A stretch of DNA of 64,000 nt from an uncultured Roseovarius sp. Its GTDB lineage: Bacteria; Pseudomonadota; Alphaproteobacteria; Rhodobacterales; Rhodobacteraceae. Below are positions 1 through 9,128 of this stretch, in pieces. Location: assembly GCA_947497295.1 (NCBI GenBank), contig CANMFU010000005.1, positions 97,980-161,979 of the forward strand, read 5' to 3'. Within the stretch, counting starts at the first letter, position 1, and every line of letters begins with the position of its first letter. Position numbers and translations under genes: made by a program. A model generated the notes under the pieces. That model made no database searches, had not been told where the DNA came from, and worked only from the letters and a program-made list of their open reading frames with translations.

Positions 1-1644
1 GTAACGACCAAAAAAAGCGATACCGCTGGCCCGCGCGCCGAAGATACCGCAAAATCCAAGCGCAAGTCATCAACCACTCAACGCGACGCATCCGGCAAGG
101 ATAGCAGCGCCGCGTCAGGTAATGCCCCAGCCCGAACTCAAAGCAGCAAACAAACCGACGCAAAGCCGCAAACTGGCGTCAAATCTGCCTCCAGCGTCGA
201 ACCTGCAGCCAAAATAACGACGCCCGCCGCGGCGTCTGGCGACAAAGACGATTCGCCCAAACCCGCGCAGACTTCGATACCGTCCAGCGGCCGCAAGCCG
301 TCCACCAGCGCGGCGCCTGAGAGCGCGGCAAAAACAGATGCTTCGACAGCCAAGACGCCAACCAGCGCGGCCACTTCAGGCGGCCCGTCAAAGGCGCCGG
401 ATGACAAGTCAAAGATGATTGGCGCGGGGCATACAGCTTCGGCTCCGGCGGGCGCTACTGCGGTGCCACCCTCGCCAGCCAAGGATAGTCCGTCCAGCGC
501 ATCCACCAATCAGTCGTCAAAGCCGGGCGCAGACTCCACCACGCCGTTCAGTGCAGCGTCGGGCGACTCTGGCGCCAAGACAACCAGTGCCACGACGAGT
601 GACGCCAAAACAACCAGCGCCAAACCGTCAGAGCCGCCAAAGGCAACGTCGGAACCTTCGCATGCGCGCCCGTCTGCGACGCAGGCCAGCCGAGCCCAGC
701 CGCGCAAAAGCGGGTTCGTGGGAATGCTGCTTGGCGGTGTCTGTGCGGCAGCGATTGGATTTGGCGCCGCTTATTTCATTTTTCCGCAACTTGGCATTAT
801 GGCGCCAGTCGAGACGGAGACTGACAACGTATCGACCGAACAGGCGCTGGCCGAACAGTTGGATCGGATCAACGCCCTGGACGCCCGCATCGACGCCATT
901 CCGGCAGCGCCGGACACCAGCGGGATCGAAGCCGGGCAGGCCGATATGGCGTCAAAGCTGGACGATTTATCGGATCGGTTGAGCGATCTTTCAGGTCGTG
1001 TCGATGTGCTGGAATCGCAGCCCGTCGGACTGGGCGAGGACGGCGTGACAACCGGCCAGTTGAATGATCTGCGCCGCACGATCAAGGCGCAGGGCGAGCA
1101 GGTGCAAGCGCTCGTCGCGCAAGCGGGCAAGCGTGAAGAGGCCGCAGAAGCTGCAGCGCAGCAGGATTTGCGCCGCGATGCCCTGTCGCGCATTCGTGCC
1201 GCACTGGACAGCGGCGCGCCCTTCGCCGACGCGCTGGGCGATCTTGAGCGGGCAGGCATGTCTGCGCCCGATGCGCTTCAGGAAGTGGCGCAGACCGGCG
1301 TGCCAACTCGAACAGCATTGCAGCAATCCTTTGCCCCAGCCGCCCGCGCGGCGCTGGCCGAAGCGCGCAAAGCCGGAGACGAAGACGGCAATGCTGATTT
1401 CTGGTCATTCATGTCGAACCAATTGGGTGCGCGCTCGCTGGAGCGGCGCGAGGGGCCGGGCACCGATGCCGTTTTGTCGCGCGCCGAAGATGATCTGCGC
1501 CAAGGCAATCTGAACGCGGCCCTGACCGAGGTCGAGGCATTGCCAGATCCCGCCGCCGGCGAACTTGCGGACTGGGCGACCAGCGCTCGCACCCGGATGC
1601 AGGCGATTGCCGCCTACGACGCGCTTGCCGCGAAATTGAACTGA
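1..1644 (+). CDS. Mitofilin-like inner-membrane protein, 5' end outside the window
   Basis: The frame is open from base 1 to the stop at 1642-1644, so the gene begins upstream of the window; the first internal ATG (415) lies inside the same low-complexity region and is not the likely start. About 230 N-terminal residues are rich in Ser, Thr, Lys, Ala and Pro, as in a disordered cytoplasmic tail. One hydrophobic segment follows (about 720-800), then a long Ala/Glu/Arg-rich part predicted to be coiled coil, and a helical C-terminus. This architecture, placed immediately before hemY, fits the alphaproteobacterial mitofilin/COG4223 family, thought to shape the cytoplasmic membrane. The role is inferred from family and position; no catalytic motif is visible. 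The gap to hemY is 21 bp, so the two are probably cotranscribed. Confidence 0.8.
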   Translation, partial: VTTKKSDTAGPRAEDTAKSKRKSSTTQRDASGKDSSAASGNAPARTQSSKQTDAKPQTGVKSASSVEPAAKITTPAAASGDKDDSPKPAQTSIPSSGRKPSTSAAPESAAKTDASTAKTPTSAATSGGPSKAPDDKSKMIGAGHTASAPAGATAVPPSPAKDSPSSASTNQSSKPGADSTTPFSAASGDSGAKTTSATTSDAKTTSAKPSEPPKATSEPSHARPSATQASRAQPRKSGFVGMLLGGVCAAAIGFGAAYFIFPQLGIMAPVETETDNVSTEQALAEQLDRINALDARIDAIPAAPDTSGIEAGQADMASKLDDLSDRLSDLSGRVDVLESQPVGLGEDGVTTGQLNDLRRTIKAQGEQVQALVAQAGKREEAAEAAAQQDLRRDALSRIRAALDSGAPFADALGDLERAGMSAPDALQEVAQTGVPTRTALQQSFAPAARAALAEARKAGDEDGNADFWSFMSNQLGARSLERREGPGTDAVLSRAEDDLRQGNLNAALTEVEALPDPAAGELADWATSARTRMQAIAAYDALAAKLN

Positions 1645-1665
1645 AACCGAAGGGGCACGCTTTAA

Positions 1666-3150
1666 ATGCTGTGGTCAATTATCAAGATCGTCGTTTTCCT
1701 GGCCCTCGTGGTTTTGGTAACTTTCGGCGCGTCCTACCTGCTGGAACTGGATGGCGGCGTGCGCATCTTCATGGCCGGGGTCGAACTGAACTTGACCCCG
1801 CTCAAGGCGGTGCTTGCGCTGGCGCTTATCATTATGGCTCTTTGGTTATTGATGAAACTGGCCGCGCTTTTGATCGCCGTGCTGAAGTTCATCAACGGCG
1901 ATGAGACCGCGATTTCGCGATATTTTGACCGCAATCGACAGGAAAAGGGCTATCGCGCCCTGTCCGAAGGCATGTTGGCCCTCGCCTCGGGCGAGGGGGA
2001 CGTGGCCATGGCCCGAGCTGCTCGAGCCGAGCGTTACCTCAAGAAACCGGCGCTGACCAACCTGGTCACAGCGCAGGCCGCCGAAATGCAGGGCGACCGC
2101 GCCAAGGCGGAAGAAGTCTATAAACGTCTGCTGAAGGATGATCGTACGCGCTTTGTCGGGGTGCGCGGTATTTTGCGCCAAAAGCTGGCCGATGGTGACA
2201 CCGACACGGCGCTGAAACTGGCGCAGACGGCCTTTGGCCTGAAACCGGGGCATGGCGAAATTCAGGACACGTTGCTGAAATTGCAGACCGGTCAGGAGGA
2301 TTGGGTCGGCGCACGCTCGACCCTGAACGCCAAGCTGAAATTCGGCAACATTCCCCGCGATGTGCACAAGCGCCGCGACGCCGTGCTGGCCCTGTCTGCC
2401 GCGCGCGACATCGCCGTCGAGGGCAAGACCGTCGAAGCGCGCGAAGCTGCGATCGAGGCGAACAAGCTGTCGCCGCATCTGATACCCGCCGCGGTGATGG
2501 CCGCGCGCGGCTACATCGCCCAAGGCGCGCCGCGTTATGCCGCCCGCGTCATTCGCAAGGCGTGGGACCAGCAGCCGCACCCCGATCTGGCCGCCGCCTT
2601 TGCTGCCATCGCCCCCGATGAGACGCCGCAGCAGCGCCTGAAACGATTTGCCAAGCTGATCGCTGCGCGCCCTGATCACCGCGAGTCAAAACTGGTCGAG
2701 GCCGAGTTGAACCTTGCCGCCGAGGATTTCCCCGCTGCACGCCGCGCGTTGGGCACTCTGGTGGAAAACGACCCCGACGCCCGCGTGCTGACCATCATGG
2801 CGGCTGTGGAACGGGGCGAAGGCGCGCCAGACCGCGTGGTCAAGGGCTGGCTGGCCCGCGCGTTATCCGCCCCGCGTGGCCCGCAATGGATCTGCAACAA
2901 TTGCCAGCATATCCATAGCGAATGGGCGCCGGCATGCGAAAACTGCGGCGCGTTCGACACGCTGGCATGGAAATCACCACCGCAGGGCGACATCACATCG
3001 CCTACCGGGATCGAAATGTTGCCCCTGATTATGGGCGATCTGGATGACCAGAGCGCCACGGACATCGTTGGAGTTGTAGATGCCGAGATCGTCGACGCAG
3101 CCGACCCTGACGTGGACGACACTCCTGACGCGACCAAGACTGAAAAATAA
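1666..3150 (+). CDS. hemY: HemY-like tetratricopeptide membrane protein
   Basis: 494 aa. Two N-terminal membrane segments (about residues 4-22 and 42-65) match the HemY_N domain, followed by a long TPR-type helical region. The C-terminus carries four cysteines arranged as C410xxC413 and C424xxC427 with flanking tryptophans, a zinc-ribbon-like knuckle that I recall in rhodobacterial HemY proteins. In other proteobacteria HemY sits with hem genes and is linked to late porphyrin synthesis; its biochemical role is not settled. The ATG at 1666 is preceded by a purine-rich GAAGGGG. The acidic tail after the cysteines is probably disordered. Confidence 0.88.
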   Translation: MLWSIIKIVVFLALVVLVTFGASYLLELDGGVRIFMAGVELNLTPLKAVLALALIIMALWLLMKLAALLIAVLKFINGDETAISRYFDRNRQEKGYRALSEGMLALASGEGDVAMARAARAERYLKKPALTNLVTAQAAEMQGDRAKAEEVYKRLLKDDRTRFVGVRGILRQKLADGDTDTALKLAQTAFGLKPGHGEIQDTLLKLQTGQEDWVGARSTLNAKLKFGNIPRDVHKRRDAVLALSAARDIAVEGKTVEAREAAIEANKLSPHLIPAAVMAARGYIAQGAPRYAARVIRKAWDQQPHPDLAAAFAAIAPDETPQQRLKRFAKLIAARPDHRESKLVEAELNLAAEDFPAARRALGTLVENDPDARVLTIMAAVERGEGAPDRVVKGWLARALSAPRGPQWICNNCQHIHSEWAPACENCGAFDTLAWKSPPQGDITSPTGIEMLPLIMGDLDDQSATDIVGVVDAEIVDAADPDVDDTPDATKTEK

Positions 3151-3167
3151 TCTGGCTATCCCGGAAT

Positions 3168-3187
3168 GGCGGCGTCCTCGCGCCGCC
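3168..3187 (+). terminator. Hairpin after hemY
   Basis: GGCGGCG, a 6-nt loop, then CGCCGCC form a perfect 7-bp GC stem 18 bp after the hemY stop. No U-tract follows, so termination would be weak or Rho-assisted. Based only on position and symmetry. Confidence 0.4.
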
Positions 3188-3294
3188 CTTGGGGCAGCCA
3201 CGAACGATCCTGCTCAAAGGCGAGCGCGGCTTATGTGAGAGGCCTTTACTTGCAGCGCGCGTCGCCAGATTCAGGTAATATGGACGATTCAGGA

Positions 3295-3370
3295 TGGTGC
3301 CCCAAGACGGACTCGAACCGCCGACCTACTATTTACGAAACAGTTGCTCTACCAGCTGAGCTATTGGGGC
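3295..3370 (-). tRNA. tRNA-Thr (anticodon CGU)
   Basis: The reverse complement folds as a full cloverleaf of 76 nt including an encoded CCA end. The acceptor stem GCCCCAA pairs with TTGGGGC, and the D arm holds the AGCTGGTA loop. The anticodon stem ACTGT/ATAGT (one G-U pair) encloses TT-CGT-AA, and the T arm carries GGTTCGAGTCC. Anticodon CGU reads ACG, so the tRNA is Thr-specific. Confidence 0.97.
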
Positions 3371-3740
3371 TACGCGGCTGATCGGATAAACGCTAAAAGC
3401 ACGCCGTGCAAGATAAATTATCCCTCAGGGCAATGCTTCCGGAGCCAGGTTTTTCGGCTGGCTGACTGGTTATGGATGCGAGTTCAGAATGGGCAAGCGA
3501 CCCTTATTCATTGAAAAGAGGTGCCAGCAGGTCTGACATCTGGCCAAGGATGAAGGCAAAATCATGCACTGTTTCGTTTGCTGCAGACACATGCCATTGG
3601 ACGCCACAGAGTGGTCGGTTCCACGGCCGTGTTCGCCCTCCAGGCAGGACAGCAAAGGCGCCGATATCAGTCTTTTCGCACCGCTGTCACCGTCCATTGG
3701 CGTTTTGTGGGGCATTGATTGTCAGGAAGGTAGCCGGTTC
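3371..3740. other. Intergenic stretch, no gene recognised
   Basis: About 370 bp between the tRNA and the terminator of the peptide-transport operon. Short open frames exist on both strands, but their translations are rich in Cys, Arg and Trp without any family resemblance and no ribosome binding site supports them. I see no RNA gene or repeat. Confidence 0.5.
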
Positions 3741-3766
3741 GTGTCGGCGGATTTCTCCGCCGACAC
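3741..3766 (-). terminator. Terminator hairpin of the peptide-importer operon
   Basis: Perfect inverted repeat: GTGTCGGCGGA, a TTTC loop, then TCCGCCGACAC (11 bp stem), starting 15 bp beyond the stop codon of the last operon gene. There is no clear U-run on the minus strand, but stem strength and position make it the obvious operon end. Confidence 0.7.
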
Positions 3767-3780
3767 AGGGAATGATCGGC

Positions 3781-5298
3781 TTAGTTCTTTACCGTATCCT
3801 CAAGAAAGAAGCGGCCCAGAGGATTCTGAAAGAACCCTTCGATGTTAGACTGGGTCACGTTGCGATAGGGACTGTAGTAAAGGTCGATCCAGTTGACGTC
3901 CTCTTTGGCCATTTTTTGCAGATCGACGTACATCGTCTCGCGCTTTGCCTCATCCATTTCCACGCGGGCAGCGGCTACCAGCGCCTCGACCTCGGGATTG
4001 TTGTAGCGCGTCATGTAGTTCTGATTTGAATCGTGGCCCAGGACGAACGTCGTCTTTTGGTCGGGGTCGATCACGTCCTTGGTCCAGTACATGACCGAGA
4101 TATCGTATTCGCCCGCGACCAGCATGTCCCACGTCTGGCTAGGGTCCATTTTGCTCAGGTTTACGGTTATTCCTGCCTGGCCCAGTTGCTGTTGCAACAG
4201 AACGGCAATCTGTTCGTCGACCTGATCACCGGCTCTGACCAGATAATCCAAAGTAAGGTCGCTCGCACCGGCATCCGCCAGCATCTGCTTGGCTTTTTCA
4301 GGGTCATAGGGACGTTGAAGGTTGTCGGCGTAATGATAGAGCGACCCCTTGGGAATGTAGGAATATGCCACCTCGCCAATGCCGAAGGTGACGGCATCCA
4401 CAATTGACTGCTTGTCGATGGCCATGTCCAGCGCCTGACGCACCTCTTTTTGCGCCAGCGCGCCGCTTTCATGGTTGATCAGCAGGTGATCTTCGCGCGT
4501 GGATTGGTCCAGCAGCACCTTCAGATTGGGGTCTTGCTTCAGGTCCTCGATCCTTGCGAAGGGCACGAATATGGCGGCGTCAATCTCGCCTGCCTGCACT
4601 TTCAGGATCCTGGTGTTATCGTCCGGGATGGAAATCCATTCGACCCCGTCCAGGCTGACGCGGTCCGCCTCCCAGAAATGCGGGTTTTTCGCCAGGATCA
4701 CCCGGTCGCCGCGCAGCCAATCCTCGACCGAAAACGCGCCCGAGCCGATGGGGCGTTCGGCATAGGCCTCGGCGCCCATTTCTTCCATCCCGGCCTTGGA
4801 CAGGATCGACGCGCCCGGCATGGCCAGCGACGCCATGAACGGTGCCGACGGGCCGGACAGCTTGACCACCAGCGTTTGCGGGTCCGGTGTCTCCATGCTC
4901 TCGATGATCTGATAGCTGTCGCTCCACAGCGATCCTGCATCGTCGCGGATCCGGGTCAGCGAGTACTTGGCATCTTCTGATGTGATGTCGCTGCCGTCCG
5001 AGAATTTGGCCGGGCGCATCTTGAAGGTGTATTCGGTGCCGTCCTCGGACACGGTCCAGCTTTCGGCGAGGCCCGGCTCCAGCTTGGTGCCGGATTTGTC
5101 GACGCGTACCAGCACGTCATAGACGTTCGAGAACACCCAGAAATCGATGTTTTGCGCGGTCGCGATGGGATCGAACGTGGTGCCGTCCTCGCGTCGGCCG
5201 ATTGTCAGCACGCCTGCGGCCTCGGCCACGCTGGTGCCTGTCATCAACGCGGCCACGGCTGCGGCGGCGAGATAGCGGGTATATTTACCTTTCAGCAT
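3781..5298 (-). CDS. Peptide/opine ABC importer, periplasmic substrate-binding protein (family 5)
   Basis: 505 aa. The start is the ATG at 5298 (MLKGKYTR...), preceded by GAGGATGGAGAA; the open frame continues upstream but only as a shadow of the ATPase gene. A signal peptide of about 27 residues ends in AEA before the mature chain, which shows the SBP_bac_5 pattern: an early region beginning FDPIATAQN, LAESWTVSEDG, KFSDGSDIT and a C-terminal hinge. The gene is the last of a seven-gene operon and overlaps the ATPase gene by 7 bp, which is unusual because binding-protein genes normally come first. Family 5 proteins bind di/oligopeptides, opines or related amides; the ligand cannot be read from sequence. 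Context with two proline-iminopeptidase-like enzymes and a PipR-type LuxR suggests a peptide or amino-alcohol amide (inference). Confidence 0.9.
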   Translation of the reverse strand: MLKGKYTRYLAAAAVAALMTGTSVAEAAGVLTIGRREDGTTFDPIATAQNIDFWVFSNVYDVLVRVDKSGTKLEPGLAESWTVSEDGTEYTFKMRPAKFSDGSDITSEDAKYSLTRIRDDAGSLWSDSYQIIESMETPDPQTLVVKLSGPSAPFMASLAMPGASILSKAGMEEMGAEAYAERPIGSGAFSVEDWLRGDRVILAKNPHFWEADRVSLDGVEWISIPDDNTRILKVQAGEIDAAIFVPFARIEDLKQDPNLKVLLDQSTREDHLLINHESGALAQKEVRQALDMAIDKQSIVDAVTFGIGEVAYSYIPKGSLYHYADNLQRPYDPEKAKQMLADAGASDLTLDYLVRAGDQVDEQIAVLLQQQLGQAGITVNLSKMDPSQTWDMLVAGEYDISVMYWTKDVIDPDQKTTFVLGHDSNQNYMTRYNNPEVEALVAAARVEMDEAKRETMYVDLQKMAKEDVNWIDLYYSPYRNVTQSNIEGFFQNPLGRFFLEDTVKN

Positions 5299-6341
5299 TT
5301 CTCCATCCTCTCTGTTGGGGTTCGGTTTGTCGTTTCGGGCAGGGTTGTACCTGCCACGTTCAGCGCGCCGCCGGGTGCATAGATGCAGGCGGCACGATGC
5401 GCGCCCGCGCCCACGAGGGGCGGCACAGCGGCGCGGCATTCTGGCGTGGCCAGCGGGCAGCGCGGATGAAACGCGCAGCCAGGAGGCAGGTTGACCGGGC
5501 TGGGCGGCTCGCCCGCCAGCGGGTGGCGGGGCAGGTGACGGTCCGGGTCGATCTCGGGGATCGCCTCGATCAGGGATCGGGTGTAGGGGTGGCGCGGGCT
5601 GGCAAAAACGTCGCCGGTCGGCCCCTCCTCGACGATGCGGCCCAGATACATCACGGCAATCCGGTCGCACAGGCGGCGCACCATGCCCAGATCATGCGCG
5701 ATAAAGATCATGCCCAGATCCACCCGCCGCGCCAGATCCATCAGCAGATTGATGATCTGGCCCTGAATGGACACATCCAGCGCGGCCACGCATTCATCGG
5801 CCACGATCAGGCGCGGCTCGATCGCCAGCGCACGGGCGATGCCGACGCGCTGGCACTGCCCGCCGCTCAGATCACCGGGGCGGCGGTCCATCAGCGAGCG
5901 GTCCAGCCCCACGAGGTCCATCAATTCGCCCACCCGCGCGTTGATCCCGTCCGGCGCGGCCTTGCCATGCACGCGCAGCACCTCGCCGATGGTCTGGCCC
6001 ACGGTCAGGCGCGGGTTGAGCGCGCCGTAGGGGTCCTGGAAAACCATCGCCGTTTCGCGCCGCAGCCGCGCCAGATCGGCGCCGCGCGCATGGGCCATGT
6101 CCTGCCCGTCCAGCAGAACCTGACCGCCGCTCAGCGGGCCAAGGCGCAGGACGGCGCGGCCAAACGTGCTTTTGCCGCTGCCGGATTCGCCGACAAGGCC
6201 GACGGTTTCGCCCGGTGCAACCGTCATCGACACGTCACTGACCGCCCGCAGGCTTTGCTTGGCACCAAAGCCAAGGCCGCTGCGCGCCATCGCAAACTCG
6301 ACCCGCAGATCGCGCACATCAAGAAGGATGGGATCGCTCAT
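5292..6341 (-). CDS. Peptide ABC importer ATP-binding protein, DppF type
   Basis: 349 aa from ATG 6341 (MSDPILLDV). Walker [10 protein letters not shown], an LSGGQ signature followed by CQRVGIARAL, and a Walker B ending LIVADE are all present. The C-terminus has the oligopeptide-transporter extension with the HPRCP cysteine motif typical of DppD/DppF proteins. Walker B is followed by Cys-Val (ADECVAALD), where most ATPases have Pro-Thr/Val; the catalytic Glu is kept. It pairs with the DppD-type protein at 6338-7342, overlapping it by 4 bp (ATGA). Role: one of two cytoplasmic motor subunits of the importer. Confidence 0.92.
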   Translation of the reverse strand: MSDPILLDVRDLRVEFAMARSGLGFGAKQSLRAVSDVSMTVAPGETVGLVGESGSGKSTFGRAVLRLGPLSGGQVLLDGQDMAHARGADLARLRRETAMVFQDPYGALNPRLTVGQTIGEVLRVHGKAAPDGINARVGELMDLVGLDRSLMDRRPGDLSGGQCQRVGIARALAIEPRLIVADECVAALDVSIQGQIINLLMDLARRVDLGMIFIAHDLGMVRRLCDRIAVMYLGRIVEEGPTGDVFASPRHPYTRSLIEAIPEIDPDRHLPRHPLAGEPPSPVNLPPGCAFHPRCPLATPECRAAVPPLVGAGAHRAACIYAPGGALNVAGTTLPETTNRTPTERMEKC

Positions 6342-7342
6342 ACGGCCTCCTGCGCATCGGTATGTGCCGGATGGTGGCAGGCGTGCTGATGGCCCGGCGC
6401 AGCCTCGGTCAGCGGGGGCTGCTTTGCCTTGCACAGCGCATCGGCCGCCTCGCAGCGGGGGTGAAAGCGGCATCCGCCGGGCATGTCGCCCGCAACCGGC
6501 GGCTGGCCGGGAATGGTATGCACCGGTCCGCTGCCGCCGTCCGTGCCGGGCTGGCAGGCCACCAAACCGGCGGTGTAATGATGGCGCGGGCGCGCGATCA
6601 CCTCGTGTTTGGGCCCATATTCACACAGGCGCCCCGCATACATCACGGCCACGGTATCGCAGAGCTGGTACACTACCCCAAGATCGTGCGTGATAAAAAT
6701 GATCGACAGCCCCCGTTCGTCGCGCAGCTGCTGCAAAAGGCGCAGGATCTGCGCCTGGACGGTCACATCCAGCGCTGTTGTCGGCTCGTCCGCGATCAGG
6801 ATCTCGGGATCGCAGGCCAGCGCGGCGGCGATCATCGCGCGCTGCCGCATCCCGCCGGAAAATTCATGCGTGTAGGCGTTGGCGCGGCTTTCGGGGTCGG
6901 GGATGCCGACCTGCCGCAGGATGTCCAGCATGTTTGACCATGCCTGGCGGCGGCTGACACCTTTGTGATGGCGGATTGTCTCGGCGATCTGGCGGCCGAT
7001 GGACATGACCGGGTCCAGATGGCTGGCCGGGTTCTGAAAGATCATGCCGATGCGCCGCCCGCGCACGCGGGTCAGATCACGCGCGGGCAGGGCCAGCACA
7101 TCGCGCCCATCCGCCAGCGTGACCGTGCCGCCGGTCACGCGCAACATGCTGCTGGGCAGAAGCCGCATCAGCGCGCGGCAAGTCATGCTTTTGCCCGAGC
7201 CGGATTCGCCCACGATGCCCAGAATTTCGCCGGGATGCAGATCAAAGGACACAGCGTCAATGATGCTGGTCGAGCTGCCGCGACCCTCATAGGCAACGCT
7301 CAGATCACGCACGCGCAGCACCGGGGTGCGATCATCGTTCAT
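6338..7342 (-). CDS. Peptide ABC importer ATP-binding protein, DppD type
   Basis: 334 aa. It contains Walker A GESGSGKS, the signature [15 protein letters not shown], Walker [14 protein letters not shown] and the C-terminal HPRC cluster of the oligopeptide_HPY domain. ATGA overlaps at both ends couple it to the permease upstream and to the second ATPase downstream. It forms the ATPase heterodimer with the DppF-like subunit. There are no missing key residues. Confidence 0.93.
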   Translation of the reverse strand: MNDDRTPVLRVRDLSVAYEGRGSSTSIIDAVSFDLHPGEILGIVGESGSGKSMTCRALMRLLPSSMLRVTGGTVTLADGRDVLALPARDLTRVRGRRIGMIFQNPASHLDPVMSIGRQIAETIRHHKGVSRRQAWSNMLDILRQVGIPDPESRANAYTHEFSGGMRQRAMIAAALACDPEILIADEPTTALDVTVQAQILRLLQQLRDERGLSIIFITHDLGVVYQLCDTVAVMYAGRLCEYGPKHEVIARPRHHYTAGLVACQPGTDGGSGPVHTIPGQPPVAGDMPGGCRFHPRCEAADALCKAKQPPLTEAAPGHQHACHHPAHTDAQEAV

Positions 7343-8193
7343 TCGCGCACCCCCAATGCTTCGCCAAGGCCATCAGCTAGCAGGCTGAACCCCATCGCCA
7401 GCGTCACGATGGCGATTCCGGGGAATGTGGTGATCCACCAGGCGGTGGTAATGAAACCCTGCCCTTCGGCAATCATCATGCCCCATTCGGCGGTGGGCGG
7501 CTGCACGCCAAGGCCGAGATAGCTGATCGCAGCGCCGTTCAGCAGCACCAGCACCGCGTCCGACATGGAAAACACGATCGAGCCAAGGATCGCGTTCGGC
7601 ATGATGTGGCGGAACATCACCCGGCTGTTGCTGTAGCCCAGACTGACGGCGGCCATGGCGAAATCGGAATTTTTCAGAACTAGGAACTGCGCCCGGATCA
7701 GTCGTGCGTAGGACACCCAGCCTACCAGCGCCATCGCGATATAGAAACTGCCCAGACCGGGGCCGATGATGGTGATGATCGCCAGCATCAGCACAAGGAA
7801 CGGAAAGGCCAGAACCACATCGATCAACCGCATGAAGAGGGTGTCCACCCAACCGCCGAAAAACCCGGAAATACTGCCGATGATGGTGCCAAGAATGAAG
7901 GGAAAGATCACACCGAACAGCGCAATTTGCAGGTCGATCCGGCTGGCCCAGATCACGCGCGACAGCACGTCCCGCCCGAAATTATCGGTGCCCAGGGGAT
8001 GCGCCCACGAGGGTGGCTTCAGCCGCACGGCGGCGTCCTGGTAGATCGGGTCATAGGGTGCCAGCAGCGGCGCAAACAGCGCAATCAGAAGCCAAGCGAT
8101 CAGGATGCCCGCGCCGAGTGCAAGCGGCGTCACGCGATTGGCAAACGGCCAGCGGATGCGCCATGGGCGCGAACGGATCTGTGCGCGGCTCAT
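7339..8193 (-). CDS. Peptide ABC importer permease, DppC type
   Basis: 284 aa. A hydrophobic N-terminal segment is followed by the DppC landmark LAPYDP..., then a periplasmic loop containing HPLGTDNFGRDVLSR, which is diagnostic for this family. Five further membrane spans carry an EAA-type loop. The start ATG overlaps the stop of the DppB-like gene by 4 bp. Partner of the 8190-9128 permease in the inner membrane. Confidence 0.93.
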   Translation of the reverse strand: MSRAQIRSRPWRIRWPFANRVTPLALGAGILIAWLLIALFAPLLAPYDPIYQDAAVRLKPPSWAHPLGTDNFGRDVLSRVIWASRIDLQIALFGVIFPFILGTIIGSISGFFGGWVDTLFMRLIDVVLAFPFLVLMLAIITIIGPGLGSFYIAMALVGWVSYARLIRAQFLVLKNSDFAMAAVSLGYSNSRVMFRHIMPNAILGSIVFSMSDAVLVLLNGAAISYLGLGVQPPTAEWGMMIAEGQGFITTAWWITTFPGIAIVTLAMGFSLLADGLGEALGVRE

Positions 8194-9128
8194 AGCTTGA
8201 TCCTCGGGTCGATCGAAACGGTCAGAATGTCGGCCAGGAAGTTCACCAGCACCGTTGCGCAGGCGAATACCATCGCAACGCCTTGCACTACCATGTAATC
8301 ACGGGTGAAAATCCCCCGCACCAGCAGCTGCCCCATGCCGGGAATGGCAAAGACCGTTTCGATCACCACAGATCCGCTGATCAGCCAGCCGATATTGACC
8401 GCCAGCAGGTTCACGGTGGGCACCAGCGAATTGGGCATGACATGACGCCAGAAAACGGTGTTTTCAGACAAGCCGCGCGCCCGCGCGGCGGTGGCCTGAT
8501 CCGATTGCAGCTCGGCCAGGATCGAGGCGCGCAGGTTGCGGGTCAAAACCGCCGCCAGCGCGAGGCCCGCGGTCAGGCAGGGCAGGGTCATATGATGGAT
8601 CTTGTCCACAAAGGTACGCCCATAGCCCGTCACCGGGAACCAGCCCAATTGCACGCTGAACAGCAGAATCAGCATGATCGCCAGCCAGAACGCCGGAAAC
8701 CCCAGGCCCGCGGTCGAGATGATGCGAATGACGTGATCAGGCCAGCTTCCGCGCCGCCGCGCGGCGATGGCGGCCATCGGCGTGGCGATCAAAAGTGCCA
8801 GCAGGACAGAGCCGATGACCAGCACCAGCGTCGGTTCAATCCGTGTCGCGATCAGCTTGAGCACGTCGACCTTGTAGAGGATCGATTTACCCAGCTCGCC
8901 CTTGAACAGGTTCTTGACGAAGTAGAAATATTGCAGCCACAGCGGCTCATCCAGGCCAAACTGCTCGCGTACGCGGCGCAGCGCCTCTTCAGTGCTGCGC
9001 GGCCCCAGCAGCACGCGCGCCGGATCGCCGGGGATCGAGCGCACCAGCACGAAGGTGATGATGCTGATCCCGACCAGAACCGGAAGCAGTTGAAATGGCC
9101 GGTAGAGGACAAAGCGATAGCGGCTCAT
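8190..9128 (-). CDS. Peptide ABC importer permease, DppB type
   Basis: 312 aa. The N-terminal pattern QLLPVLVGISIITFVLVR and the loop IPGDPARVLLG are classic DppB features. Six membrane spans follow, with the EAA loop ARARGLSENTVFWRHVMPNS. ATGA overlaps join it to the hydrolase gene upstream and to dppC downstream. Together with the neighbouring genes this gives a complete importer (B, C, D, F and binding protein). Confidence 0.93.
   Translation of the reverse strand: MSRYRFVLYRPFQLLPVLVGISIITFVLVRSIPGDPARVLLGPRSTEEALRRVREQFGLDEPLWLQYFYFVKNLFKGELGKSILYKVDVLKLIATRIEPTLVLVIGSVLLALLIATPMAAIAARRRGSWPDHVIRIISTAGLGFPAFWLAIMLILLFSVQLGWFPVTGYGRTFVDKIHHMTLPCLTAGLALAAVLTRNLRASILAELQSDQATAARARGLSENTVFWRHVMPNSLVPTVNLLAVNIGWLISGSVVIETVFAIPGMGQLLVRGIFTRDYMVVQGVAMVFACATVLVNFLADILTVSIDPRIKL

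Noticed and set aside
3472..4029. 185-codon plus-strand frame between tRNA-Thr and the binding-protein gene
   Set aside because: Runs antisense into the binding protein and has no domain or ribosome site.
5202..6389. 395-codon plus-strand open frame across the ATPase gene
   Set aside because: Antisense shadow of the DppF-like gene, no domain, no ribosome site, composition typical of reversed GC-rich coding DNA.
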